Source: Eucalyptus grandis
Taxonomy: Eukaryota > Streptophyta > Magnoliopsida > Myrtales > Myrtaceae
Direction of reading: 5' to 3'
Length of the DNA stretch: 64,000 bases
Assembly (NCBI RefSeq): GCF_016545825.1
Contig: NC_052614.1
Span: forward strand, 36,364,072 to 36,428,071
Shown one piece after another: positions 23,693 to 38,495 of this stretch (positions are counted from its first letter, which is position 1; the number at the start of each line of letters is the position of its first letter). The translations under genes were made by a program, and so were the position numbers. Under the pieces are notes generated by a model. It worked only from the letters and a program-made list of their open reading frames with translations. It was not told the DNA's origin and searched no databases.

Positions 23693-24640
23693 ATGAGTGC
23701 CCAGGATCAGGTGACTTCAAAAGGAAAGTCAAAAGACGGCCCCCAACTGGATGGAATTTTACAACCTATTATGACCATTGAAAGCTTGATGGATCAGTAG
23801 GCTCAACAACAAGTAGCCTCTACTTCTGTTAATGCCTCTACAAGTGGAAACAGAAACGGAAATGGCAAACGCCTTATGAAAGGACTGGTTGAATAGCTCT
23901 TAAAGCTACAACCACCAAGTTTTTTGAGACAAGAGATCTTAAAGAAGTTGAAATCATAGTGGTGCAGCAGAAGGGCGGAGCTGAAGTTTCTAGTAGAGTA
24001 TTAGCATGTCTCCATTTGAGGCATTATACGATCAAGCTTACAAAACTCTAGTTCATTGGAACAAAGTCGGGGAAAAGGAAAGTCACTGGTACAAAGTTAA
24101 TCCAACCTATAGTAGACACCGTGCAGGTAAGTAAACATAGGCTTAGAACTACCCAGGGAAAATAGAAAAGTTATATGGAAGGCAACATAAACCACTAGAA
24201 CTTCAGGTAGGTGATCATGTTTTCCTTAAGAAATTGCCCTAAAAGGTGTGTCCCACTTTAGGGAAAAAAGGAAAGCTAAGCCCCAGGTACATAGGACCAT
24301 TGGAAATCCTAGAAAGGATTGGGTATTCGGCCAATCGATTGGCGTTGCCACCGAAACTTGCTCAAATACATGACGTGTTTCATGTATCTATGATGAGAAA
24401 GTACGAGCCCAATCTGGTACACATGCTAAACTTCAATGAGATCGAAGTAGATGACAGAGGGTCATATGTTCAGAAGTCAGTGCGAATCATGGATTGAAGA
24501 GAGCAACTGATAAGAAGTAAGGGCATTCCCTTAGTAAAGGTCCTATGACGACATCATGAAATGAACGAAGCAACATGGGAAAGTGAGGAGACCATGAAGT
24601 GCAAGTACCCAAACCTATTTCGAGAATCTATCACGTATTG
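23693..24640 (+). pseudogene. Gypsy A gag start fused to the end of pol
   Basis: An ATG at 23693 opens a gag-like frame. It soon joins, through stops, to the C-terminal end of integrase: SPFEALYDQAYKT near 24010, then GKKGKLSPRYIGPLEILERIGY, LAQIHDVFHVSMMRKYEPN and DRGSYVQKSVRIMD (24246-24497). After that comes a chromodomain-like tail with ATWESEETMK and KYPNLF. Protease, RT, RNase H and most of integrase are deleted. The tail is typical of Tekay/Del chromoviruses. Confidence 0.75.
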
Positions 24641-24678
24641 AAATTTCGAGGACAAAATTTTTATTAAGGGGAGAGAGT

Positions 24679-26765
24679 TGTAACATCCTGACTTTTGACT
24701 TATGAGAGATGGTTGTGAGATCGACCATGAACTAATCTAATGACCATGCAAGTGGACCCGAGTCGTTCGATCGATGGACGACCGCCCAACCATAAAGGTT
24801 GATCAAAGAATGGTCATGTTCCACCATGGATCGATAGATGATCATGGATCGATCCCAAACGGTCGTATCCTGATGGCGAGTAATTCCGCTTGGCCATGTA
24901 CCAACCTAGACGATCATGATTCAACTCAATAAGACCGTGTGTCGATTACAGATTGACCAATCTCGAATGGCCACATGACAATTGGGAGTCGACATGGACC
25001 AAGCCTAGGGCTAGTCTAGGAGCTGATCGGCTAGGCAAAAGGCAATCCAATGGCCGGTCATTAAGCCCATGCCATGGGCCTTTGACCTAGCCAAAAAGGC
25101 AACTTTTGCCTACTACAACCACACCGAGAGTCGGGATGATCGTTAAGGGATATACACAAAAAGCCCTTGCCAGGTCCCGATCGCACTTCCAATGGTTTAT
25201 TTCCCATGGTTGCAATATTCCATGGAAATGGACAAAAGAGAATCTTCTAGAATACCCTAGGTTCTTCACAAAGAAGGATGACTCATCACATTATATGGAT
25301 ATCTCTAGATTTGGTAATGATTACCAAAGATTCACCTTAAGGATTAAGTAAAGGATTCTCGACAAATGTTCCAATAAGAATGAGACACCATAGGCAATTA
25401 GTGCTATCCTATGACCTAGTTGCCACATTATCCTTCTTAGAGTGTCACCTATTTATGATGACTTGTTCTTCAATAATGAATCAAGTACTTGTGTGGACCA
25501 ATCACGAGAAGACACAATAGAAGACTCTAGAATGCTCGGGGAGCAAGTTCTTAAATTTAGGCATGTGATAAATATCCAAACCTCATGATTGCCCAAATCT
25601 AAGCCATTAATGAAGATGATGGGTCATAAGCTTACGTGGCCTCTAAAGATGTGGTCATCATTACATCTAACATCTCACTTGTAGAACAAGTTGGCCAAGT
25701 AATGACGACAATGGCAACTCATATGCCTAGTTGTCCACATAAAGTTTTAGTGATGATGGCTTAAGATTTTCCTGGGGAAAGAAGCAAAGGACTCTGGCTT
25801 AAGTGCACCAATTGGAGAGCAACACCAAGGACTCTCATCATTTCCCTAAGATTTAGATGTGCCACATACTCTTATTAGACGTGCTATCTTTCCACATATG
25901 TGTGCCACCTTGCAAATAAGGCTTGCTACCTTGATGTTATAGCCATGCCACTTCAAGAAATATGATTGGGCCATTTGGATAAGTAATGATGAGGTTGATG
26001 CCTATAAATAGGATGAGCCTCTCATTCATTTCCACCATTTGAGCCCTCTTACCATTCACGCACCATTCTTCCCTTTCTTTCCTTTCTCTTGGCCTTACAC
26101 CATCACCCCTCATTAAATTGCTCATGTTAGTTCTCGAGGTTCATCAAGGTAAGTAAGATCCCTATTTCTCCTCTAGGGCGGTTGACTCCATTGTCGAGTC
26201 TAGTTAGCTACTTTCTCGTCAAGCCGTGCGTAGGATGTTGGATCTTTTGCATGGGTTTGCTCATGTTTGTTTTTTAACATATGCTTGAGTCATTCATGCC
26301 AGGGATGAAGCCAAGGTTCACTCGGGTTGAGTTTGTTGTAAGGCAAGGTCGTCCAAGGCCACCAGGCCTTGGATCAGCATCAAAGTGTGCCGATTTTAAG
26401 TCCCGTTCAATGCGGGGATAGCCCAAGGCCACATGGTCTTGGAACGACATTGAGGCATGCCAGTTCTAAGTCTTCATTGGTATGAGGATCGACCAAGCCC
26501 ATGAGATCTTGGTAAGGCATCAAAGAGTGCTAATTCTAAGTCTCAATCGATGCGGGTACTTTGTACTTGGTGATTGAATCAAGTCACGAACTAAGGGTCA
26601 TTCACAGCATGAAGTATGTTCACGTAGGGTCGAGGCCAATGTCTGTTGAGCTTAAGATCTTCACGAAAGCGAGGTGTACCCAAGCCTCAAGGTCTTGGAT
26701 CAACATTAAGGCATGTGTTTCTGAGCCTTGTCTGGTGCGGGGATCGACGCTAAGTGATTGATTCA
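24679..26765 (+). mobile_element. 3' LTR of Gypsy A, left part
   Basis: It starts TGTAACATCCTGAC directly after the polypurine tract aaggggagagagt (24666-24678). It stops at 26765, where element B begins, and resumes at 37592 in step with the 5' LTR copy near 22311. Confidence 0.85.
26003..26010 (+). promoter_or_regulatory. TATA box, 3' LTR of Gypsy A
   Basis: TATAAATA in the same context as the copy at 21550. Confidence 0.6.
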
Positions 26766-29635
<2,870 letters not shown>

Positions 29636-29639
29636 ACTC

Positions 29640-30672
29640 TTCCCCTCTTATAAAAATTTCATCCTCGAAATTTAAACCATTACAACTCTTAAACAAAAAG
29701 GTGGGGGTACAATCGTCTCATCGATTTTTCACCTTCCCAGGTTGCTCCTTCAATGTCGTGGTGTTACCACACCACTTTGACCAATGGGATGGTCTTGGTG
29801 CACAGAACATGTTCTTTTCGATCCATTATCTGAACCGAGCTTTCCACGTACAACACTCTGTCGTCCACATCTAAATCCTCAAAATTCAACACGTGGGTCG
29901 GGTCAAGTTCATACTTCCTTAACATTGATATGTGAAAGATGTTATGCACTTGCGCCAGCTTCGACGATAATGCAAGATGATATGTTAGGATCCCGATTCT
30001 TTCAAGAATCTCAAAGGGACCTATGTACCTCAGACTCAGCTTTCCCTTCTTGCTAAAGCGTGAAGTACCCCTCATTGGTGACACCTTCAGAAAGATGTGA
30101 TCACCAACTTGGAATTCCAACGGTCTTCGACGCTTATCGGCATAGCTCTTTTGGCAGCTCTGAACGGTCTTTAATTCGTCTCTAATGACAGCAACTGCTT
30201 CCACTGACTGCTGGACTAACTCTGGGCCTGTGATCTTTCGTTCTCTAACCTCATTCCAACACACTGGTGTTCTGAACGCTTTAACATACAACGCTTCGAA
30301 AGGAGCCATCTAAATGCTCTGTTGGTAGTTGTTGTTGTAGGCAAACTCGACAAGATGAAGCTGTTCCTCCCAGCTTCCCTTGAAATCTAATACGCAAGCT
30401 CGCAGCATGTCTTCGAGGGTTTGAATCATCCTCTCAAACTGGCCATCCGTTTGCGAATGATAAGCCGTATTATACTGTAGCTTCGTTCCCAAAGCACTCT
30501 GTAAGCTTTTCCAAAAGGCGGCTGTAAATCTCGGGTCTCGGTCTGATGTAATCATCATTAGCACTCCATGCAGATGAACTATCTGATGCACGTACAACTC
30601 TGCGTGCCTATCGAAATCAAGGTCCTTTCGTACTGCGATGAAGTGAGCCGACTTCGTCAGTCTGTCGACCAC
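29640..30672 (-). pseudogene. Gypsy B integrase core and chromodomain-like tail
   Basis: The integrase inserts element DNA into host DNA. It opens [11 protein letters not shown] (30672), with ITSDRDPRFT holding the second catalytic Asp and YHSQTDGQFER holding the catalytic Glu. A stop interrupts at about 30310 before MAPFEALY. After that come GDHIFLKVSPM, GKLSLRYIGPFEILERIG and YELDPTHVLNF, and then, past a stop, a tail remnant of the ATWE type. The polypurine tract and the 3' LTR follow at 29635. Confidence 0.85.
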
Positions 30673-31217
30673 TACCCAAATGGAATCATTACCCTTTGAC
30701 TCCTGGGTAAGCCTGTCACAAAATCTATTGGATCTGGAGAGGTTGTAGAAGTCCTCTTGGCTTATAGTATTGTGCTTTCACTTGCTGACATGTCAAACAC
30801 TTGGCGACATGCTTAGGAATGTCCGCCTTCATACCGGACCACCAATAGTGTTGACGAAGGTTATGATACATCTTTGTACTACCAGGATGAATGCTATAAT
30901 TGCTATGATGAGCTTCTGATAAGATCTCTTCTTTAAGTGTTGCATTGTCAAGTATACATAATCGTCCTCGAAACCTCAGCGTTCTGTCCTCAGAAACCTG
31001 AAAGTCAGTATTCTTCTTTTCGATGTTCTCTTGCAGAATCTTCTAAATCTCTAGGTCTATCCACTGAAGCTTCTTGATTTTGATCTGCAGTTCCGGCTCA
31101 ATTTTGAGGGTGGCCATTAAATTCAAAAGGTGGCCTACCTCAAAATTTGAAAACCGAATCTCGAGCTTTCTCAAGCAAAGTCCATTCCCTGAGCATCATA
31201 TGCGCAACTTAAGACTT
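30673..31217 (-). pseudogene. Gypsy B integrase zinc-binding region
   Basis: The minus frames contain HYWWSGMKADIPKH and CLTCQQVKAQYYKP (about 30740-30860), the H2C2 zinc finger at the start of Gypsy integrase. Stops lie on both sides, so the region is broken between RNase H and the integrase core. Confidence 0.75.
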
Positions 31218-32532
31218 TCAACTTAGCGCATCAGCAACCTTATTCACTTTTCCAGGGCAATACAGAATATCACAATCGTAATCCTTAAGGAGTTTCATCC
31301 AGCGACATTGTCTCATATTAAGTTCCTTCTGAGAGAATAAGTACTTGAGACTTTGATGGTCAGTGAAGATTTGGAATCTTTCTTCGCACGGGTAATGTCT
31401 CCAAATCTTCAGAGCAAAGATGATTGTTGCGAGTTCTAAGTCATGCGTTGGGTAATTCAGCTCGTGAGGTCTCAACTGACGGGACGCGTATGCAACAACC
31501 CTACCATGTTGCATCAGCACGCAACCTAGTCCTCTAAACGACACATCACTGTAGATCTCATATCCTCCTGGACCAAATGGAATGGTCAGCACAAGTGCAG
31601 TAGTTAGCTTGTGTTTAAGCTCTTGGAAACTATGCTCGCACTTGTCTGTCCACACAAACTTCTCTTCATTCTTCAGTAGTTGAGTCAATGGCGATGCCAA
31701 AGCTGAAAACCCCTCTACGAACCTTCTATAATACCCTGCCAAACCCAGGAAACTTCTGATCTCTATCACTGTCGTCGGTCTTAGCCAGTTGATAACCGTT
31801 TCAATGTTAGATGGGTCCACAGAGAGTCCTTCTTCTAAAATCACGTAACCTAAAAACGCAACACGAGTCAACCAAAACTCACACTTGCTAAAAGCGTACA
31901 ACTCATGATTTCGCAAAGTCTGAAGCACTATCCTTAAGTGCCTTTCATGCTCTTCAGGACTTCTCGAATACACCAAAATATCGTTAATGAACACGATCAC
32001 GAACTGATCCAGATACTCTTTAAACACTTAGTTCATCAAGTCCATAAAAGCAGCTGGGGCGTTCGTCAAATCAAACGGCATTACAGTAAACTTATGATGG
32101 TCGTATCGAGTATGAAACGCTGACTTCAGTATATCTTCCTTTCTGATCCTCGGCTAATGATATCTCGTCCTTAAGTCAATCTTGGAGAATATCGACGCTC
32201 CTTGTAACTGATGAAACAAGTCATCAATTCTCGGCAATGGATACTTGTTCTTGATCGTTACCTGATCGTTATGCTGACTTCAGTATATCACAAACAGAAC
32301 TGGTGCTCCCCAAGGTGATGCATTAGGGCGTATGAATCCTTTATCCAACAACTCTTGCATCTGTACATTCAGTTCTTCCAGCTCTGACAAAGCCATCCGG
32401 TAAGGAGCCTTAGAAATTGGCTCCGTCCCGTGGGCTAACTCAATCACAAACTCTATCTCTCTTTCTAGTGGCAAACCTGGCAATTCTTTTGGAAATACGT
32501 CCGGAAACTCGAACCACTGCAATATCTTCAAT
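31218..32532 (-). pseudogene. Gypsy B reverse transcriptase and RNase H
   Basis: The enzyme copies element RNA into DNA. It begins [14 protein letters not shown], then [14 protein letters not shown]. The next 20 or so residues are replaced by a short filler (32250-32289), after which [12 protein letters not shown] and [10 protein letters not shown] resume. The active-site motif reads [13 protein letters not shown], so the first Asp of the usual pair is Asn. [14 protein letters not shown] ends the RT part. RNase H follows with [31 protein letters not shown] and [11 protein letters not shown]. At least three stops and the filler make it dead. Confidence 0.88.
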
Positions 32533-33124
32533 CTTTAGCTCCTCAATTGTCATGTCTACGACAGTCGCCAGGTAACCTTGGCAACCTTCGTCTAACAAAC
32601 GAGTTGCGTTAAGTGACGAGATTAAGGTAATCGAGGGTCCTCCTCGACTCCTAACAAACTCAAAACTCTCACTCCCTAATGGGTTAAACCGAATCGACTT
32701 GCGATAACAATCCATCCTAGCTCGTTGCTTGGTGAGCCAGTCCATGCCAATTATCACATCAAAATCATACATGGCTAGGACTACTTAATCTATCCTCCCC
32801 TCTCGCTCACCAATTGCTAACTTGCAACAAGGACAACCCAATACAGCTAACACCTTATCCTTTAACGGTGTAGATATGCTAACCACTGACTCCAACAACA
32901 TAGGACTCAATTTTACTAGCTTAACAAACTGGTCGGCTATAAAATGAGTGGTGCCAGGGTCAAATAAAGTATATGCAGCAAAATCGTTCAACAAGACCGT
33001 ACCTGTAATCACATTAGGCGCATCCTCCGCCTGTCCTCTAGTGATAGCGTACGTCCTTTCTTGAGCTGGGGGTCTATTTAGTCCACCCTCCAGTGCATTC
33101 GGTGGCACAACTCCTCAAATTTGA
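32533..33124 (-). pseudogene. Gypsy B aspartic protease region
   Basis: It contains NVITGTVLLNDFAAYTLFDPGTTHFIA (about 32940-33020). In it the protease site usually DSGATHSF reads DPGTTHFI, so the Ser and Ala positions are changed. Downstream is YDFDVIIGMDWL (about 32720-32770), the conserved end of the Gypsy protease. A stop lies at about 32783, and a frameshift follows where EELKIEDI joins the RT frame. Confidence 0.8.
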
Positions 33125-33524
33125 CCCATCAGTGGTGGCAGCGGTAACTGCTGTGGTCCCCTTGGCTTTCTGGGACAATCTTTAGCCATGTGACCATGTT
33201 AGCCACATTCAAAACACGCACCCATCCTAAGATGGCACGAGGTAGAACCATGTCGCATTCCACAGAAACGACACACGCCATTCCGATTTGGCATTGACTT
33301 CCGAACTCCACCCTTCCTATTGTGCGGGACATGGAATCTTCCTCCAGTCATGGGCTTCTTACCAAACCAATTCCCATCTCGGTTAGCTCCAAACCGCGAC
33401 CCAAATGCGGCAGCTCGTTCATTTTGATCTCTCTCTATCATCTCGAACCCGTTCATGTGTCGTTGTAATTCTTCAGGTTGAGTAGTATTAGTGGACTCCT
33501 CAGTTCCGACAGAAGAATAACCCA
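33125..33524 (-). pseudogene. Gypsy B gag C-terminus with CCHC knuckles
   Basis: It reads EELQRHMNGFEM, a basic stretch, then CRFCGMRHGSTSC and CFECGxHGHMAKDC, the CCHC-type RNA-binding knuckle. A stop replaces one residue of the knuckle at about 33199. The upstream part of gag lies beyond the TIR element, at 34667-34981. Confidence 0.82.
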
Positions 33525-34665
33525 AGTGCCAAAACTTGGCACGAAGGGACACTTAAGTGTCAAAATTTCGGAAAGGTACACTTAAGTTCTAGTTTCGGAG
33601 TAAAGTGGAACACTTAAGTGCCACTCCGGCTAAAATCTGGCCAACTTGCTGACGTGGCAATTTCCCGGCGAGTTATGTGCAAAACGGTGTCATTTTGCTC
33701 GCTGACGTGGCGAGAAAATGCAAAAACAACATAGTTTTGTGTCTAATGTGTCAATAATTAATATAAAAATTAATTAAATTAAATTTAAACTTAATTTTAT
33801 TTAAAATATTCTAAAAAAATTAAAAACTTAAAATTAAAAAACCTTAAAAAAACTTAAAATTAAAAAACCTAAAAAAACTTAAAATTAAAAAACCTAAAAA
33901 AAAAAAACCTAAAATTAAAAAAAAAAAAAAAAGGGGGAGCGAAGGGGGCGGGGCCGAGGGCCGAGCCTCGCCGCCGCCCCTCCCCGCCGCTCGGAAGGGC
34001 GGCGACGGAGGGGGAGGGTCGGCCAGGTCACCGGCCCTCGGGCAAGGCCCGCGAGCCCTCGCCGCCGATCGGCCGGCATCACCGCCCCTAGGGAAGGTCT
34101 GGCAACCCGGCCAATGCTCCCCCACCGTCGCCGCCCTTCCCAATGATGGCGGGGGAGGCGGCGAGGCCCGCGAGCCCTCGCCCAGATGGGGGCGAGGGTC
34201 GCAGCCCTCACCACCGGCTGGCCGAGGCCGGCGACCCCGGCCGACCCTCCCCCCCTCCGTCGCCGGCCCTTCCCGCGGCGGCGGGGAGGTGGCGACAACG
34301 AGGGCTCGGGACCTCGGCCGCTCCCTTCGACTCCCCCCCTTTTGGTTTTTTATTTTTGGTTTTTAATTTTTAATTTTTTTAGAATATTTTAAATAAAATT
34401 AAGTTTAAATTTAATTTAATTAATTTTTATATTAATTATTTACATCGACACAAAATGACGTCGTTTTTGTATTTTCTCGCCACGTTAGCGAGCAAAACGA
34501 TGCCATTTTGCACCCAACTCACCGGAAAATTGCCACGTCAGCAATTTGGCCGGATTTTGGCCGAAATGACACTTAAGTATTCCACTTTACTTCGAAACTG
34601 GCACTTAAGTGTACCTTTTCAAATTTTTGGCACTTAAGTGTCCCTCCGTGCCAAGTTTTGGCACT
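33525..34665. mobile_element. TIR element with about 400-bp inverted repeats, inserted in Gypsy B gag
   Basis: The ends AGTGCCAAAACTTGGCAC (33525) and its inverse (to 34665) continue as nearly matching inverted arms of about 400 bp. Each arm has repeated cacttaagtg units, then an AT-rich inner part. The core (about 33940-34340) is strongly GC-rich. No transposase was seen. Long arms and possible 9-bp flanks, CTCAGTTCC and CTCGGTTCT, favour a Mutator-like non-autonomous element, but the exact ends and superfamily are uncertain. Confidence 0.78.
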
Positions 34666-34666
34666 C

Positions 34667-34981
34667 CATGTGTCATAAACTCTCTCGGTTCTAGTCTCGA
34701 GTCCATCTCTGAACCTCCCAACTTGGTTCACCAGATTCTCGGCCATTTCAGGGGCGTACTACGATAGTTCCGTGAACTTCGCTTGATACTAATCTACGGT
34801 CATCGTACCTTGGCGAAGACGTTGGAATTCTGCCATCTTCAGTTCTCTGGCAGTCTCAGAAAAGTATTTGTTGTTAAAGACCTCAAGAAAGGCGTTCCAC
34901 TCTGGAACCACACCTTTAGGGAATACTGTGTCTCTGGTGGCCTTCCACCAAGTGTCAGCGTTACCTTCTAGCTGGTAGGCT
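34667..34981 (-). pseudogene. Gypsy B gag, middle part
   Basis: Minus-strand reading gives AYQLEGNADTWWKATRDTVF and EVFNNKYFSETARELKMAEF, then LRQGTMTVD and YAPEMAENLVNQ. This is a Retrotrans_gag domain with two in-frame stops. Its N-terminal part is missing: at 34982 an LTR start of opposite orientation abuts the reading frame. Confidence 0.85.
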
Positions 34982-36720
34982 GTGACATCCTAAATTTCAT
35001 GTTCTGATTTCGATTGAATAAGTTAGGCTTTCCATCAATGCACATATAGTTCTTTTCCTTGAGCTGATCACTCACGGGATAACTAGTCTATCAGGTGAAG
35101 CCGTTAAGGAATCTAAACGCATTAGACTTGAGAATTCGACTAGGAATCGACTGCTCGACCGTACTAATTTGCACGGATCACTACGGCACAGTTAAAAATT
35201 GATTAGAGACCGGAGATAGGTCGACTCAACAACGGCATGTAATTGAGTGTGGGTGATTCCACCTATTGCACAATTTTTGTCAATCGGCACTAGACCGATT
35301 TGTCGTCGCTTTGGTACCCCGTGTTCGTATTTAAAACATTGAGATTTCTACGACAACCGAAAGTTGCCAATGTGTCGAAGAGATACATGTGACTCGAAAC
35401 CAATCGACCATGGGTCAATTACACGAAAGATTCCTAAAAGCTACCTGGTAGATTATGACGCGCTAAAATCATGCCAGATTGAAATTAACTACAAAATCGA
35501 ACCCTAATTCAAAAACTGAGAGTTTTGTCATGTCACAAATCATTTTTGGAGCGTCAACTTATCCTCTGAAGATTTTTCTGCAAACCGAGATTTTCGGCGA
35601 AAAATCAAGATTTGGCGGAATTGGATCAGGAAAATTCTTAGGCCCATTTTTGGTCGCACTTTTGACATCCAAGATGGTTCTATGGACAAGGAAAAATGTG
35701 GAATTAAGTGTGGTTACCTTGGTTGGATTTGTGGGCTTCAATTTGGATTGATTGGATGAGAAATTGAATGAAATTGAGGTGTAAGTGCACAAAATTCGTA
35801 TGCCATGGGGGACACCACATTTTGAACCTATTGACAAGCTTGTTGAGGAAGATTGGAGTGAAAGAGAGCTATTGTAGGGGCTGATGGCTAGTGGGGGCAA
35901 GAGAGAGAGAGAAAGATAAGTGTTGAGCCCTTAGAAGGCCACCAAGAGGACCCTACAAAGAAACCCTTCTTCTTCCTTTTTCCCTTGCTTTCTCCATGTT
36001 TGGTCTGGTTTTGAGCCAGTTGTCCCCTCCACTGCTGCACGCCGTCCGACCACTGCAATCCCACTAGAGTCGCTCCACCGCCGCTCGCCCGCTAGTTTGC
36101 CTCCTACTGCTGTTCCACTTGTCCAACGCCCTGTTCGCTGTCGTCACTGGCTGTCCAGCCGTGCCAGCCACCGTCAAAGCCAACCAAGGATGCCAGAGCC
36201 ACCACCTGCATTGCTTGGACCAGTTGCTGCTCCGCCTTGTTGTTTTCGTGCCAAGCCGAGCCACCGAAGCAGCCTTGCCATTCCAGATCAGAAACCGAAG
36301 TGCTTAGCCCAGCTGAGACTTTGTGGAGCTTTTCTGAGTCCTTCCCAGCCTTCGTTGGTGTCACTGTTTGAAGGATTGTCGCTCGCCTCCGCGTCGTGGT
36401 CGCCGTGAACTCACCGGCACGCAAATCTAGTGAGTTTACTCATTAAACCTTGATTATGAGGTTAATCATGCGTAAGGGGTGTTTAGATTAGGCTCATGAT
36501 GATTAAGTGGTTAGATTAGCTTAATTAAGTATGGATTAGTTTAGCGGATGGATTAATTAGTCTAATTATGCGATTAGATTAGTGTAATCCTAATTAGACT
36601 TTTAATTAATTATTTTATTTAATTATTTAAAATTATATAGTATTTAATTATATTATTTAATATTTAATTATTTTAATTTTTCGGAATTTATTTAATTATT
36701 TAATTAATTAATTTTTCCGA
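34982..36720 (+). mobile_element. Plus-oriented LTR fragment at the 5' end of Gypsy B
   Basis: It starts TGTGACATCCTAAATT, the LTR start, but on the plus strand, opposite to B. It matches the first 1.7 kb of the LTR, including the region around ctagtctatcaggtgaag and the AT-rich tract with tttccgaaaat. It ends in a short unmatched filler of about 20-30 bp at about 36720-36745. Confidence 0.75.
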
Positions 36721-36744
36721 AAATCGACACCAGATGGCTTGCGA

Positions 36745-37586
36745 CACGTCCGAGATTTGCGTTTTGATGAGTCCACAGCGAAGGCGACGCAGAGGTGAGC
36801 GATAATCGAGCTTGTGGTGACACCAAGCGAGGCCGGGAAGGAGCTGAAATGGGCCTTCAAGTTCCAGATCTTGTTGGAACTCCAATTGCCTGCCCAAGAC
36901 CGAACGGAAGAGGAAGATGGGCGAGAATGGCGAGGAGGAGGGTGGCTATTGGCAATGGCGGACCAAGCGAGCTTACGGTGGCTTGGGGCGGCAAATGGTG
37001 ATGGCTCACGGTGGCTGGAACGGCTGGACAACGGCTGCGGACGGGCAAACGAAGGCGGAGTAGCGCGCGAGCAAGCCAGGCACGCAGGCGACAGTGGAGT
37101 GACTCTGATGGGCAAGCGAGCGTGCGATGGAGGAGGAGGAGGAAGCTCACGGTTCTCTTTGGTTTTGATGAGCTTCTCTTCTTCAACAACAATGTAGAAA
37201 GCCACAAATTAAGGGAGAAGAAGGCTGTTAAAGAGGGGGCTCCCCTTGGTGGCCTTTTAGCCTTCAACACATGTCAAACTCTCCTTGCTTTGGCCCCACC
37301 ATGCCAGCCCATGACCTCACCTACACTTAATCACACGCCTTTGTCAAGTCGACCTATCTCCAGTCTCTAATCGGTCTGTGCCGTAATGATCATTGCAGAT
37401 TAGTACGGTCAAGCAGTCGTTTCTTGGTCGAACTCTCAAGTCTATTGCTTTTAGATTCCTTAACGGCTTCACTTGATAGACTAGTTATCTCGTGAGTGGC
37501 CAACTCGAAGAAGAGAGCTATAGGGGCGAAGATGAAATGCTCGACTTATTCAATTGAAAACAGAATTGGAAAATCAGGATGTCACA
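36745..37586 (-). mobile_element. Truncated 5' LTR of Gypsy B
   Basis: On the minus strand this is the first 840 or so bp of the LTR, starting TGTGACATCC at 37586. It is homologous to 28160-29635 but lacks about 600 bp, including most of 28690-29340. It abuts the plus-oriented LTR fragment. Confidence 0.75.
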
Positions 37587-37591
37587 ATTTA

Positions 37592-38495
37592 AGTCATGGA
37601 CCAATGGTTGTTCCCAACATGTTTATTAGTGTAGTACAAGAATTCATGGTATCCACTTATGTATGAGCATGTCTTCGGGCCATGCATGTGTTGATTAAGA
37701 AGAAAATAAGGACCGACTTGTACAATGCTCTTATGTGTATGCACTTAAAGATGAAAAGACATCCCCCGTCACATAACGTAGCAGCGATGCCTCGTTCATT
37801 GAACATGATACTCTAGTTGAGCCAGGATGCTTAGGTCTTGAACTCGAAAGCCTCGGGAAGCTAGCCTCAAGAAGCCTCGGTCAAGCCGAAATGTCTTGGT
37901 CGAGCCAAGAAGCTCAAAGAAGAAGCTAGAAGCCCGGTCGAGTTAGGAGGGCCTAGTCGAGCCAGGACGATAGTAAATGAATTTGCCTGAGTGCCGATTA
38001 TGCATAAGCATGATCTGTTGAGGTGTTCAATATTAAGCTGAAGGTATTTTACATCGACATCATGTATTTAGCCAAGGCATGGTAAGTAAATTGCTATTGA
38101 TCTGTCATCGACACTATTGCGAGTGTTGTTCTTGCTAGGCTTTGATGATGAGATGCTTTCCTAGTCTTGAAGGCATTGAAGTCTCACGTCATTTTTGGGA
38201 GCTATAGTCGCACTAGAGGAGATATGAATTCTCCTAGCCTATGTAGAAACTTGTAATGTGATGTAGAAGGAAAAGAGGGCCTATAGAGAAAGGGTTTGTA
38301 AAAGTACTGTTACAATATAAACTAGTGTGTTCTTTGTGATGTATGTCCCAATCTTCCAGCTAGTGTTTGTCTAGAGAGTTGTTTGTTTACGTTTCCGTAT
38401 ATGCATGGTAATAAGATCAAAAGAATCAAGACGCCGACGAGCCTAGGGCATCGCAAAAATAACCCTTGCCTCTCAAGACCATGGATGTAACGAGT
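37592..38495 (+). mobile_element. 3' LTR of Gypsy A, right part
   Basis: It continues the A LTR in register with the 5' copy at about 22311-23280, sharing ttcccaacatgtttattagtg and the gagccaggatgc-type repeats. It ends at 38495, where an LTR of element C starts TGTGACGTCC. Confidence 0.82.

Noticed and set aside
33844..34392. Long Gly/Pro/Arg-rich ORFs
   Set aside because: They come from the GC-rich core of the TIR element, are open in several frames at once and have no motif.
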